Assembly: GCA_027620075.1 (NCBI GenBank)
Contig: JAQCEY010000003.1
Coordinates: 124,001-188,000, forward strand
From: Pseudomonadota bacterium
Lineage (GTDB): Bacteria > Pseudomonadota > Alphaproteobacteria > Rickettsiales > UBA6187
Direction: 5' to 3'
DNA length: 64,000 nt
Positions within the stretch are counted from its first letter, which is position 1. Each line of letters starts with the position of its first letter. Below, in pieces: positions 7,640-15,678 of the stretch. The notes beneath the pieces are model-generated. The model had not been told where the DNA came from, searched no databases, and worked only from the letters and a program-made list of their open reading frames with translations. The translations under genes were made by a program, and so were the position numbers.

Positions 7640-8593
7640 TTAACTCGGACCAAAATTCTTTTCAAAATCATTGATAGCACGGTCTAATGACTGAATACGC
7701 TGATCGTCAATGCGTTTTTGCCATTTCCCTTTTCTTTCTTCAACCCTTGATGCTTGTTGTTGTTTTGTATCGGCAAACCTTGACTCGTATTCTTCGGATC
7801 TGTCTTTATCGGAGTCCATTCTAACACCTGCATCTTTCAGGGCTCTTAGTCCGTCCGGACTAAGAGCTTCCACCATTTTTCTATCTATAATTACCTTACT
7901 AAGAGTATCCTTGCTTGCATAAGGATTTACGGTCAGGTCGGTAGCCTTAAGTTCTCCATCATCATTCCAGTCGGGTTTAAATGAAAATGCTACGCTAGAA
8001 CCCGGTGCACTCAGTGGAGCCGCCTCATATTCACTTGATTTAGGGTCGTATGACTCTTTATCATTGTGATAAGACGTATCAACATATTTATCAGGGTATA
8101 TTGCATATACTCTTCCATCATCACTTTTGCCGGCATAAGTTGCGGCTTTATCGGGGTGATACGATGCAGAAATCAAGCCGCCTGTCGCCCCCATCATATT
8201 GCCGGAATCTCCTCTTTGGCTTGATCTGACGGCTGTGTCGTTAACATACGCAGTATTTAAATATAGACCCGTTAACTGAGAAAAAAGTGAGTCGCTTTTT
8301 GCCTGCCATGGTTCCTGACCCGAGAATACCGGAGGTATCCAGCCGTCATTATAAGCCCTGTCGTCCTCTCTTCCAGTTGCTCCTCTTGCAGCACCCCGAT
8401 ACAGAACAGTTCCGTCCTCATTCTTTTGCATTTTAGGATATTCCGAACTTGAAGCCAATGCTGCCTCTGCAAAACTATCCCTTACGGCTAACAGACTTGG
8501 ATTTGCATTAAATGTCGTTGTCGCAAATCCGTTTAATTGTCTTGCCAACTTATCACTATCAATCTTAAATAACGGCTTATTTTCTTCAGGCAT
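7640..8593 (-). CDS. Putative R-S-E class mono-ADP-ribosyltransferase
   Basis: The 317-residue protein carries the three landmarks of arginine-type ADP-ribosyltransferases in order. They are R66 in VLYRGAARG, the S-x-S of GLISASYHPDKAATYAG (S142, S144), and the E-x-E of SSEYEAAPLSAPGSS (E188, E190). The hydrophobic strand RVYAIYPDKYVDTSY lies between the last two. These spacings fit enzymes that split NAD+ and move ADP-ribose to protein Arg. The LYR...IPP start and the YxP...ExE pattern resemble the cholera/pertussis toxin group; SidE ubiquitin ADP-ribosyltransferases share the same R-S-ExE core. No signal peptide is seen, so export would need a type IV-like or other leaderless route. The C-terminal 60 residues are charged and helical. 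The downstream neighbour is an HD/PDE-like protein. The substrate is unknown. Confidence 0.7.
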   Translation of the reverse strand: MPEENKPLFKIDSDKLARQLNGFATTTFNANPSLLAVRDSFAEAALASSSEYPKMQKNEDGTVLYRGAARGATGREDDRAYNDGWIPPVFSGQEPWQAKSDSLFSQLTGLYLNTAYVNDTAVRSSQRGDSGNMMGATGGLISASYHPDKAATYAGKSDDGRVYAIYPDKYVDTSYHNDKESYDPKSSEYEAAPLSAPGSSVAFSFKPDWNDDGELKATDLTVNPYASKDTLSKVIIDRKMVEALSPDGLRALKDAGVRMDSDKDRSEEYESRFADTKQQQASRVEERKGKWQKRIDDQRIQSLDRAINDFEKNFGPS

Positions 8594-8872
8594 TTTTCAA
8601 TTAATTATTAATTTATTACTAATATTATATACATAATTTAGTTAATATTTTATTAAATAAATTACAAAAATCTCACGCAATGCTAAAAATATCCTTAAAT
8701 AATTGTTATAAACCTGAGTATAACCATACTTAATTGTGTTTCATCGGAGTTTTATGTTAACAGCCTTAAATTTTTGTAATTTTTATGCCAAATCTCAAGC
8801 TTTTCTTGTAAGAACTACTTAAATATGCTAGGTTGCGTTGCATATAATCACTTATCCCCGATATATAGTCCT

Positions 8873-9946
8873 ATGCCGCATATTTCCTCAAAATTTATAG
8901 CCATATTAATATTTGCGGCAGTCTTTTTGTGGATAGGCTCAGGCTTTTTTCCGAGCATGGCAAACAAGCCTGAAGACGGCGGTACTGCAACCGCTCAAAA
9001 AACAACATCTACCGCACCGAAGGTCGGTATAACAAAGTCGGTAGCAAAAAACATCTGGCAAGAAGTTCAGCTATACGGCACTACCCAGTCATACCGCAGG
9101 GTAAATATAAGATCGCAGACACACGGCAAAGTCGAGAAAATATCGGTATTAGAAGGCGGAAGAGTTAAAGAAGGTGATATAATTTTATCCTTAGAAGTCG
9201 AAGACAGGAAAAAAATCCTGCAAAGTGCCGAAGCACTATTAGCACAACGCCAACTTGAATATGATGTGGCAAAGTCATTAAAAAATTCGGGTCACCAGTC
9301 CAAAACAAAATTATCGGAAAGCTACGCAAACCTGCAATCTGCCGTAGCGAACCTTTATAAAACCCAGACCGATTATGATGATATTTCTATAAAAGCGCCT
9401 TTTAACGGTATAGTTCAGGAGTTGCATGTTGAAGAAGGTGATTATCTCCATCAGTCCGGTGAGCAGGTTGCTACCGTTATCGATGATTCGAAGATACTTG
9501 CCGTTGTACAGATACCTGAAAATAAAATAACCGGTATAAAAATAGGCAATAACGCAACGATAAAAACCGTAAGCGGAATAGAAACGGTCGGGTTTGTTAG
9601 TTACATAAGCAAGGTTGCCGAAGCCTCTACAAGAACTTTTAGGGTTGAGGTAGAAATAATAAATGACGGCTATGATTTTTTTGAGGGCATGACTACGGGG
9701 ATTATAATTCCTGTAAAACAAATAAAAGCCCATCTTATCAAGCCTTCTTTTTTCACTCTTGATGAGTCCGGAGAGATAGGCTTAAAAACACTATCCCATG
9801 AAAGCAGAGTGGAATTTTATCCTATAAATATAATTAAAGAGTCTAAAGAAGGGGTGTGGATAACAGGCATACCCGATAACACTAAAATAATAACCGCAGG
9901 TCAGGAATTTTTAAGGGTTGGCGATAAAGCGGTAGTGGCTGAGTAA
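8873..9946 (+). CDS. RND efflux periplasmic adaptor (membrane fusion protein)
   Basis: This is the HlyD/AcrA-type adaptor that links the inner-membrane RND pump to an outer-membrane channel. From the ATG at 8873 it has 357 residues. An N-terminal signal-anchor (SKFIAILIFAAVFLWIGSG) comes first, then the lipoyl half-motifs (RSQTHGKVEKISVLEGGRVKEGDIILSLE and IKAPFNGIVQELHVEEGDYL). A short coiled-coil hairpin (about 100 residues in) separates them, and beta-barrel and membrane-proximal domains follow. An in-frame ATG at 8825 would add 16 residues that do not look like a leader; neither start has a clear ribosome site. The pump gene begins 4 bp after the stop. No outer-membrane factor is nearby. 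Confidence 0.88.
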   Translation: MPHISSKFIAILIFAAVFLWIGSGFFPSMANKPEDGGTATAQKTTSTAPKVGITKSVAKNIWQEVQLYGTTQSYRRVNIRSQTHGKVEKISVLEGGRVKEGDIILSLEVEDRKKILQSAEALLAQRQLEYDVAKSLKNSGHQSKTKLSESYANLQSAVANLYKTQTDYDDISIKAPFNGIVQELHVEEGDYLHQSGEQVATVIDDSKILAVVQIPENKITGIKIGNNATIKTVSGIETVGFVSYISKVAEASTRTFRVEVEIINDGYDFFEGMTTGIIIPVKQIKAHLIKPSFFTLDESGEIGLKTLSHESRVEFYPINIIKESKEGVWITGIPDNTKIITAGQEFLRVGDKAVVAE

Positions 9947-9950
9947 AAAG

Positions 9951-12900
9951 ATGGACACTTTCATTGACGCATGTATAAACAGATACCGCACGATAATACT
10001 GATATTGCTGTTAGTATTTGCCGTCGGCACATCTTCATACAGGTCTATACCCAAAGAGCAAGACCCTGACGTACGCATACCGTTTATCATAACGACAATG
10101 ACCCATGAGGGCATATCGCCTGAAGATGCAGAGCGTTTACTTATAAAGCCGATGGAAAAGGAACTGCGTTCCATAGAGGGTGTAAAGGAAATGACTGCTT
10201 ACGCAACCGAGGGGCGTGCATCTGTCACATTGGAGTTCAACGCCGGTTTTGATAGCGAAAAAGCATTGAACGATGTACGTGAGAAAGTTGATCTTGCAAA
10301 AACAGAGCTGCCGACAGATACAGATGAACCTGATGTAAAAGAAATAAATTTAAGCCTGTTCCCCGTGATAAACGTGATTATCGGCGGTGACATACCTGAA
10401 CGCACTTTAGTTACCATAGCCCGTAACCTACGCGATAAGATTGAAGAACTGCCTAATGTCCTTGATGTCAATATAGCAGGCGACAGGGAAGAAGCAGTTG
10501 AGATTGAGATAGACCCGATAATGATAGAAAGCTACCGTATAACGCTGGCAGAGATGAATCAGGTAGCAAACGGTTTTAACAGGTTGATAGCGGCCGGTGC
10601 GCTTGATAACGGTAACGGGCGTTATTCAGTTAAAGTCCCAGGTTTATTAGAGGGGTTAAGCGATATTTTATCGCTTCCTGTAAAAGTAAACGGCGATTCT
10701 GTTATAACTGTTCGTGATATCGCAAAAATTAAAAAAACTTTCAAGGATCCTACAGGCTTTGCCCGAGCAAATGGTAAAAAATCTCTTGTACTTGAAGTTT
10801 CAAAACGTACAGGAACAAATGTCATCGAAACTATAACTCAGGTCAAGGAGCGTGTTGCATTTGAAAAACAGTTCTGGCCTGAACATATTGACATTACTTA
10901 TTCAGGGGATAAGTCAGGTACTATAATCAATATGCTCAAAGACCTTGAGAATAATATAATCATGGCAATTTTACTGGTCATGATAGTAATTATTTACTTT
11001 GTGGGGCTGCGTTCGGCAACACTTGTAACTATAGCAATTCCGGGGGCGTTCTTACTTGGAGTTCTGTTTATTGATTCTATCGGGCTAACCGTCAATATAG
11101 TTGTGTTGTTCAGCCTTATATTATCTATCGGTATGCTTGTGGATTCGGCTATCATCACATGCGAGATGGCAGACCGTAAAATGACCGAAGGGAAAAGCAA
11201 AAAAGAGGCTTATACCGAAGCGGCAAAATATATGAAATGGCCTATCATAGCCTCCACCGCCACTACTTTAGTAGTGTTCATGCCGTTATTGTTCTGGCCG
11301 GGGATAGTCGGGCAGTTCATGCAATATATGCCTATTACTTTGATAGCCACTCTTACAGGCTCATTATTAATGGCGATAATTTTTATTCCTACTATAGGGT
11401 GTATATTGCCTTTCAAACACAAACCCTCACAGAAGGTTATTGAAAATATCGAGTTAACCGAAAAAGGCGACCTTGAAAAACTAAAAGGCTCCGCATCAGT
11501 TTATTACAAATTACTAAAGGCGGTTGTAAACCATGCAGGAATATTTGCCCTGTTTATATTCCTGATACTATGCAGTGTATATGTATATTATGCCAAATTC
11601 GGTACGGGTGTAGAATTTTTCCCCGAAATAGAGCCTGAAACATCGCAGATTCAGATAAGGGCTCGCGGCAACCTCTCCGTACAGGAAAAAGACGCGTTAG
11701 TCAGAAAGGTGGAAGAACGGATATTTGACGTTGAGGGCATAAGGGTATTTTACGCAAAATCCGGTGCTATGGAGGGCGGCAAGGGCATACCTGAGGACGC
11801 AGTCGGAATTGTCAATATAGAATATGATGACTGGAACAAACGCCCCAAAGCCCATAAGATAGTGGAGGAGATAAAAAAACGCACAGAAGGCATGGCAGGT
11901 ATAATAATAAGTGCACAGGACGAACAGGCAGGTCCGGGTGCTGCAAAACCGATAGAACTGATAATATCCTCCCGAAAACCGGAATTGCTTGAACCTGCCG
12001 TTACCAAAATACTTGATTTAATGAGCAATATTGAAGGCTTGGTTGATATTGAGGACACAAGACCCATACCGGGTATTGAATGGAATATGGATATAGACAG
12101 GTCGATGGCGGCAAAGTTCGGGGCAGATGTAAATATACTGGGTAATTTCATCAAGTTTATAACTAACGGGCTTAAAATGACCTCTTACCGCCCTGACGAT
12201 TCTGATGAAGATGTTGATATCCTTATACGCTTTCCGGAAGAAAAGCGTAACCTTACCGCCCTTGATGATTTAAAGGTAGCAACCGAGGCAGGATTGGTTC
12301 CCATATCAAATTTCGTAACACGCAAGGCACAGCCAAAGGTAGATACGATATACAGAATAAACGGTATGCGTAATATGACTATCAAGGCTGACGTGGCAGA
12401 AGGTGTCCTTGCCGATACCAAAGTTAAGGAAGCCAAAGAAATGCTTGCCCAAATGGAGCAAAACCCCGATATCTCGGTACGCTTCAAAGGCGATGAGGAA
12501 CAACAAAACGAAGCACAGCAATTCTTATCTAATGCGTTTATACTTGCCCTGTTTTGTATGGCACTGATATTGGTAACGCAGTTTAACAGTATATATTATA
12601 TGCTGATTATATTAAGTGCCGTATTTTTATCTACCGTAGGTGTATTGCTGGGCCTGATAGTTACAGGGCAGCCTTTCGGTATAGTAATGTGCGGTGTCGG
12701 GGTAATTTCCCTTTCAGGTATTGTGGTCAACAATAATATCATATTCATAGATACGTATCAGAAGCTGAAAGCGGAAGGTATGGAGCCAAGGGAAGCAGTC
12801 CTACGGACAGGAATACAACGCCTGCGTCCTATTCTTTTAACGGCTGGCACAACGGTTCTGGGATTGATACCGATGGTACTGGCACTAAATATAGATTTCA

Positions 12901-13112
12901 TCACAAGGGAGGTTACTATCGGAGCACCTTCAAGCCAATGGTGGAGACAGCTTTCAACATCAATAGCCGGAGGTCTCACTTTTGCTACAATTTTGACGTT
13001 GTTTTTTACCCCAAGTTTGCTTATAATAGGAGACAGATTCTTTTATAAAAAACCTGAGGCAACGAAAAAGAAGCCAAAGTCAAAAAATGAAAAGATTAGA
13101 ACAAGAGTATAA
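9951..13112 (+). CDS. RND family efflux transporter, inner-membrane pump
   Basis: This 1053-residue AcrB/CzcA-superfamily pump uses the proton gradient to export drugs or other compounds. The usual layout is seen twice. TM1 near residue 13 is followed by a large periplasmic porter loop, then a six-helix bundle (about 335-500). The second half repeats this, with a TM near 530 and final helices at about 870-1035. Family signatures include PKEQDPDVRIPFI near 35, EGRASVTLEF near 84, GLTVNIVVLFSLILSIGMLVDSA near 377 and GIVVNNNIIFID near 923. The PK-EDP start and sequence style fit the hydrophobe/amphiphile (HAE) branch rather than heavy-metal pumps. Its last 26 bases overlap the next gene in another frame. 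Confidence 0.93.
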   Translation: MDTFIDACINRYRTIILILLLVFAVGTSSYRSIPKEQDPDVRIPFIITTMTHEGISPEDAERLLIKPMEKELRSIEGVKEMTAYATEGRASVTLEFNAGFDSEKALNDVREKVDLAKTELPTDTDEPDVKEINLSLFPVINVIIGGDIPERTLVTIARNLRDKIEELPNVLDVNIAGDREEAVEIEIDPIMIESYRITLAEMNQVANGFNRLIAAGALDNGNGRYSVKVPGLLEGLSDILSLPVKVNGDSVITVRDIAKIKKTFKDPTGFARANGKKSLVLEVSKRTGTNVIETITQVKERVAFEKQFWPEHIDITYSGDKSGTIINMLKDLENNIIMAILLVMIVIIYFVGLRSATLVTIAIPGAFLLGVLFIDSIGLTVNIVVLFSLILSIGMLVDSAIITCEMADRKMTEGKSKKEAYTEAAKYMKWPIIASTATTLVVFMPLLFWPGIVGQFMQYMPITLIATLTGSLLMAIIFIPTIGCILPFKHKPSQKVIENIELTEKGDLEKLKGSASVYYKLLKAVVNHAGIFALFIFLILCSVYVYYAKFGTGVEFFPEIEPETSQIQIRARGNLSVQEKDALVRKVEERIFDVEGIRVFYAKSGAMEGGKGIPEDAVGIVNIEYDDWNKRPKAHKIVEEIKKRTEGMAGIIISAQDEQAGPGAAKPIELIISSRKPELLEPAVTKILDLMSNIEGLVDIEDTRPIPGIEWNMDIDRSMAAKFGADVNILGNFIKFITNGLKMTSYRPDDSDEDVDILIRFPEEKRNLTALDDLKVATEAGLVPISNFVTRKAQPKVDTIYRINGMRNMTIKADVAEGVLADTKVKEAKEMLAQMEQNPDISVRFKGDEEQQNEAQQFLSNAFILALFCMALILVTQFNSIYYMLIILSAVFLSTVGVLLGLIVTGQPFGIVMCGVGVISLSGIVVNNNIIFIDTYQKLKAEGMEPREAVLRTGIQRLRPILLTAGTTVLGLIPMVLALNIDFITREVTIGAPSSQWWRQLSTSIAGGLTFATILTLFFTPSLLIIGDRFFYKKPEATKKKPKSKNEKIRTRV

Positions 13113-14847
13113 AGATAAACTTATAATATCAATAGTTACAACATCTTGGTATGCACCAAGTGACCAAATACAAGGTGCTGCCGCTTTTTTTGAAGAATCA
13201 GGATTCGGTGTGCGTATTAAAACACGCGGTCTTGACACAAAAGAAGAACGTGATAAATACGACATTGCATCGGTATTTCAGAAAATCAAGGGGGAATATT
13301 TCAAATCCGAACCAACCTCAACAGATGAAGAAAGAGAAGCGACTCAAAAAGATTTTGAGAAGGATTATCTCGACTACTCTGCCGCATTTAAAAAAATGAA
13401 AAAAAAGGACGGAAGCTCTACTAATGTTGAGGACGAACGGCTACAAAGGTTAGGTAATAATGAATTTGTACCGTTAAAAGATTATCTAGAGGATACTTAT
13501 AAAAAGTCACAAATATTAAAAGAAGAAGTTGAAGCTGCAAGTCGTGGTGAAGTAGATGTTATATGGCCGGTTGACGGAGGAAGCGGAGCACCGGAAATGT
13601 TATCGTTCCTTCCTGATAAATTACCTGAAAATCCGGCGGTAATAGTTGGTATGAGTGATGTCGGGCATGTCCAGAATGCTTTAATACACTCAACAAATCA
13701 TTCGATGAAGGGCATTCAAGAGTTCGGCTCACGTGTATTTGGAGATAGATTATTTACCGATAGAAATAGAGGACGGATAAACGAGTTATTCTCAACTATA
13801 CAAAAGACTCGAAATGGTGAGGAAGTTGATGCTGAGTACACACTTAAAGCCGGTGAAAAAAATAAAACCCCAACAAAGCCTCAACTAGTTAATATGAGTG
13901 GAGGAACGCTCAATGTTATTAATCGGGCAGGCGATTATGATTTGCCTTTAAGCAATGATAAAAACTCTGACACGGTTATTGTTGAAATGCATGGACAGGC
14001 TAAAAAATTAGCAGGGGATGTCAGCCAACGAGCCGAAGATCGGGAACAAGATTCATTTGATAAGATTTTCGGTAATAAAAAAAACATCATTTTAGGTAAC
14101 GTTCTATTCGATAAAAAAAGTGATGAGTTTCAAAGATTCACCGATAGAGCATCAGATGAAGGCATAAATGTTTATGAGGGTCTGCCGTTCGGTCATGGCG
14201 GGACTCGGTATCAAAGGCGACCTATTCCGCTTAATGTTGCTAGCGTTCTTCTTCCCGGTTCCTCTGAAACAGAAGCCACTTTGCTTATTAATCCTTCAAA
14301 AGAAAAGCTACAGGAAAAATTAGAGGAAATAGGATATAAATATACTCCTGCAAAATTTGTTGAAACATTAAAAAGCTCCCCCGAACAAGCAAGGGAATTT
14401 ATAATGTCAGAACCTGAAATGGCTGCCGTAATGATAAAGTATAGCGGTTTACAGCCTAAAGATATTTTCGATCAGGTGGGTGTTGATGAAAGCGTTCAGA
14501 AGCAAATAACTGATAAAATATCTCAAGGGATCGGTGAACCGAGGGACAAGAAGATTAGTTCGCCACAAATTCAATTCCCGGATAGAATTATTAGAGAAGT
14601 TAAAGAAAGTGATTTAAAAATGCAGGAACAATTACAGCTCGGCAAAGAAAACTTAAAGCAAGTACCGGAAGAATTAATGAGTATGTCTGAAAAACATCAG
14701 CGGGAGCTATTGGAAATCTCTAAGCTTCTAAAAGGTGAGGGAGCTAAACCGAGCTATGACGATAACGGAACTGAAGTTCAATCAAAGGCAAAAAGCGAAA
14801 CTAAAAGACGAGAACACAACACTCCTCAAAACGGTATAAATCTATAA
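13087..14847 (+). CDS. LD-carboxypeptidase (peptidase S66/MccF-like) domain protein with long C-terminal tail
   Basis: S66 enzymes cut L,D-peptide bonds in recycled peptidoglycan (LdcA) or inactivate microcin C (MccF). This 586-residue protein is nearly twice the usual size of about 300-350. The N-terminal IISIVTTSWYAPSD, VDVIWPVDGGSGAPEML (157-172) and VGMSDVGHV (187-195) match the S66 fold. Candidate triad residues are S190, E300 (DTVIVEM) and H370 (GLPFGHGG). The gaps of 110 and 70 residues are close to those in LdcA. MSGGTLNVI (270-278) is the conserved GGNL region. About 85 charged residues are inserted after residue 60, and the last 190 residues are an unknown, charged, helical tail. 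No signal peptide is seen. The start overlaps the pump gene by 26 bp. The tail suggests a specialised or exported role. Confidence 0.72.
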   Translation: MKRLEQEYKDKLIISIVTTSWYAPSDQIQGAAAFFEESGFGVRIKTRGLDTKEERDKYDIASVFQKIKGEYFKSEPTSTDEEREATQKDFEKDYLDYSAAFKKMKKKDGSSTNVEDERLQRLGNNEFVPLKDYLEDTYKKSQILKEEVEAASRGEVDVIWPVDGGSGAPEMLSFLPDKLPENPAVIVGMSDVGHVQNALIHSTNHSMKGIQEFGSRVFGDRLFTDRNRGRINELFSTIQKTRNGEEVDAEYTLKAGEKNKTPTKPQLVNMSGGTLNVINRAGDYDLPLSNDKNSDTVIVEMHGQAKKLAGDVSQRAEDREQDSFDKIFGNKKNIILGNVLFDKKSDEFQRFTDRASDEGINVYEGLPFGHGGTRYQRRPIPLNVASVLLPGSSETEATLLINPSKEKLQEKLEEIGYKYTPAKFVETLKSSPEQAREFIMSEPEMAAVMIKYSGLQPKDIFDQVGVDESVQKQITDKISQGIGEPRDKKISSPQIQFPDRIIREVKESDLKMQEQLQLGKENLKQVPEELMSMSEKHQRELLEISKLLKGEGAKPSYDDNGTEVQSKAKSETKRREHNTPQNGINL

Positions 14848-14900
14848 TAGCTTTGCACGTCTGCTATAATAAAGACTACAATGCGATTTATATAAAATCT

Positions 14901-14918
14901 ATATTTATCGAACACTCC
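14901..14918 (-). repeat. 18-bp dispersed motif, copy 1
   Basis: On the minus strand GGAGTGTTCGATAAATAT, identical over 18 bases to the plus-strand copy at 44585-44602. It lies in the 178-bp gap between the S66 gene and the outer-membrane protein gene. Confidence 0.55.
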
Positions 14919-15025
14919 CTAACCCGTTGCTAAATAAAGTATTTGACAAGCGTGTAATAGATATGTTATGTTGGTTGTTGCAAGGTTGAAAAATGCATAT
15001 AATTTTTAACTCCAAGTAGGAGTTC

Positions 15026-15604
15026 ATGGGAATGAAAAGTAGAAAACAGTTAGTTTTTGCAAGTTTATTGGTTTCTTTAACGGCTTTTAGTTCAAACGCT
15101 AATGCTATTGAGCAATCCGTTATTGATGACGTATATTTAGATTCAAGAGAAGATATCCTTGAAAACAATAATGTTTCGTTCGGTTACAGGCTTCTATCGG
15201 CGGATAGCGTTTTAAAAAACGCACGCATTGAGCAGCAGCTATCTCACAACAAGGCAATATATGAAAATAACAGCTATCACAAAACAAAAGTGATGTCTAA
15301 TTTTGTATATGACATAAAGAAGAAAAACGGTGTTAATGCTTATGTGGGAGCCGGTATCGGTGTTATGCACATTTCAAGCACCGATGATAATAAAGACGAA
15401 TCGGAAACGTCACCATCTTATCAGGTTATCACAGGCATGAGCTACACATCGCCTAATCTGCCTTCATTTAAATTCCAGCTAGGTTATAGCTATATTGACA
15501 GGGTGGCAGGTCAGGAAGCCGGCAACGACCTGCACTTAAAGCAGGATAACTTAGAAAATGACGGAAACCACGCTGTTTCAGCAATCATAAAATACACTTT
15601 CTAA
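15026..15604 (+). CDS. Small outer-membrane beta-barrel protein
   Basis: This 192-residue precursor has a clear Sec signal peptide (KSRKQLVFASLLVSLTAFSS) with likely cleavage after ANA near residue 27. The mature part shows alternating hydrophobic strands: VSFGYRLLSA, KVMSNFVYDIK, VNAYVGAGIGVMHIS, YQVITGMSYTS, FKFQLGYSYID. It ends in an amphipathic strand with a terminal Phe (AVSAIIKYTF), the usual BamA recognition signal. The strand pattern resembles eight-stranded Opa/OmpW/surface-antigen-like barrels. A TAGGAG ribosome site precedes the ATG at 15026; a second ATG follows two codons later. It may be a surface protein; its ligand is unknown. Confidence 0.8.
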   Translation: MGMKSRKQLVFASLLVSLTAFSSNANAIEQSVIDDVYLDSREDILENNNVSFGYRLLSADSVLKNARIEQQLSHNKAIYENNSYHKTKVMSNFVYDIKKKNGVNAYVGAGIGVMHISSTDDNKDESETSPSYQVITGMSYTSPNLPSFKFQLGYSYIDRVAGQEAGNDLHLKQDNLENDGNHAVSAIIKYTF

Positions 15605-15622
15605 AAAAATATATTTTTGCTA
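15604..15622 (+). repeat. 19-bp A/T motif upstream of the esterase gene
   Basis: Six A, TATATTTTTGCTA. The identical 19 bases occur at 16703-16721 upstream of thiG. Both are followed by A/T-A/G-TG and sit 40-57 bases before the next ATG. Confidence 0.45.
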
Positions 15623-15678
15623 AAAGTGATATATAAGATTAATTTACATAAAAAATTAACTTAATTAATTATATTAGC

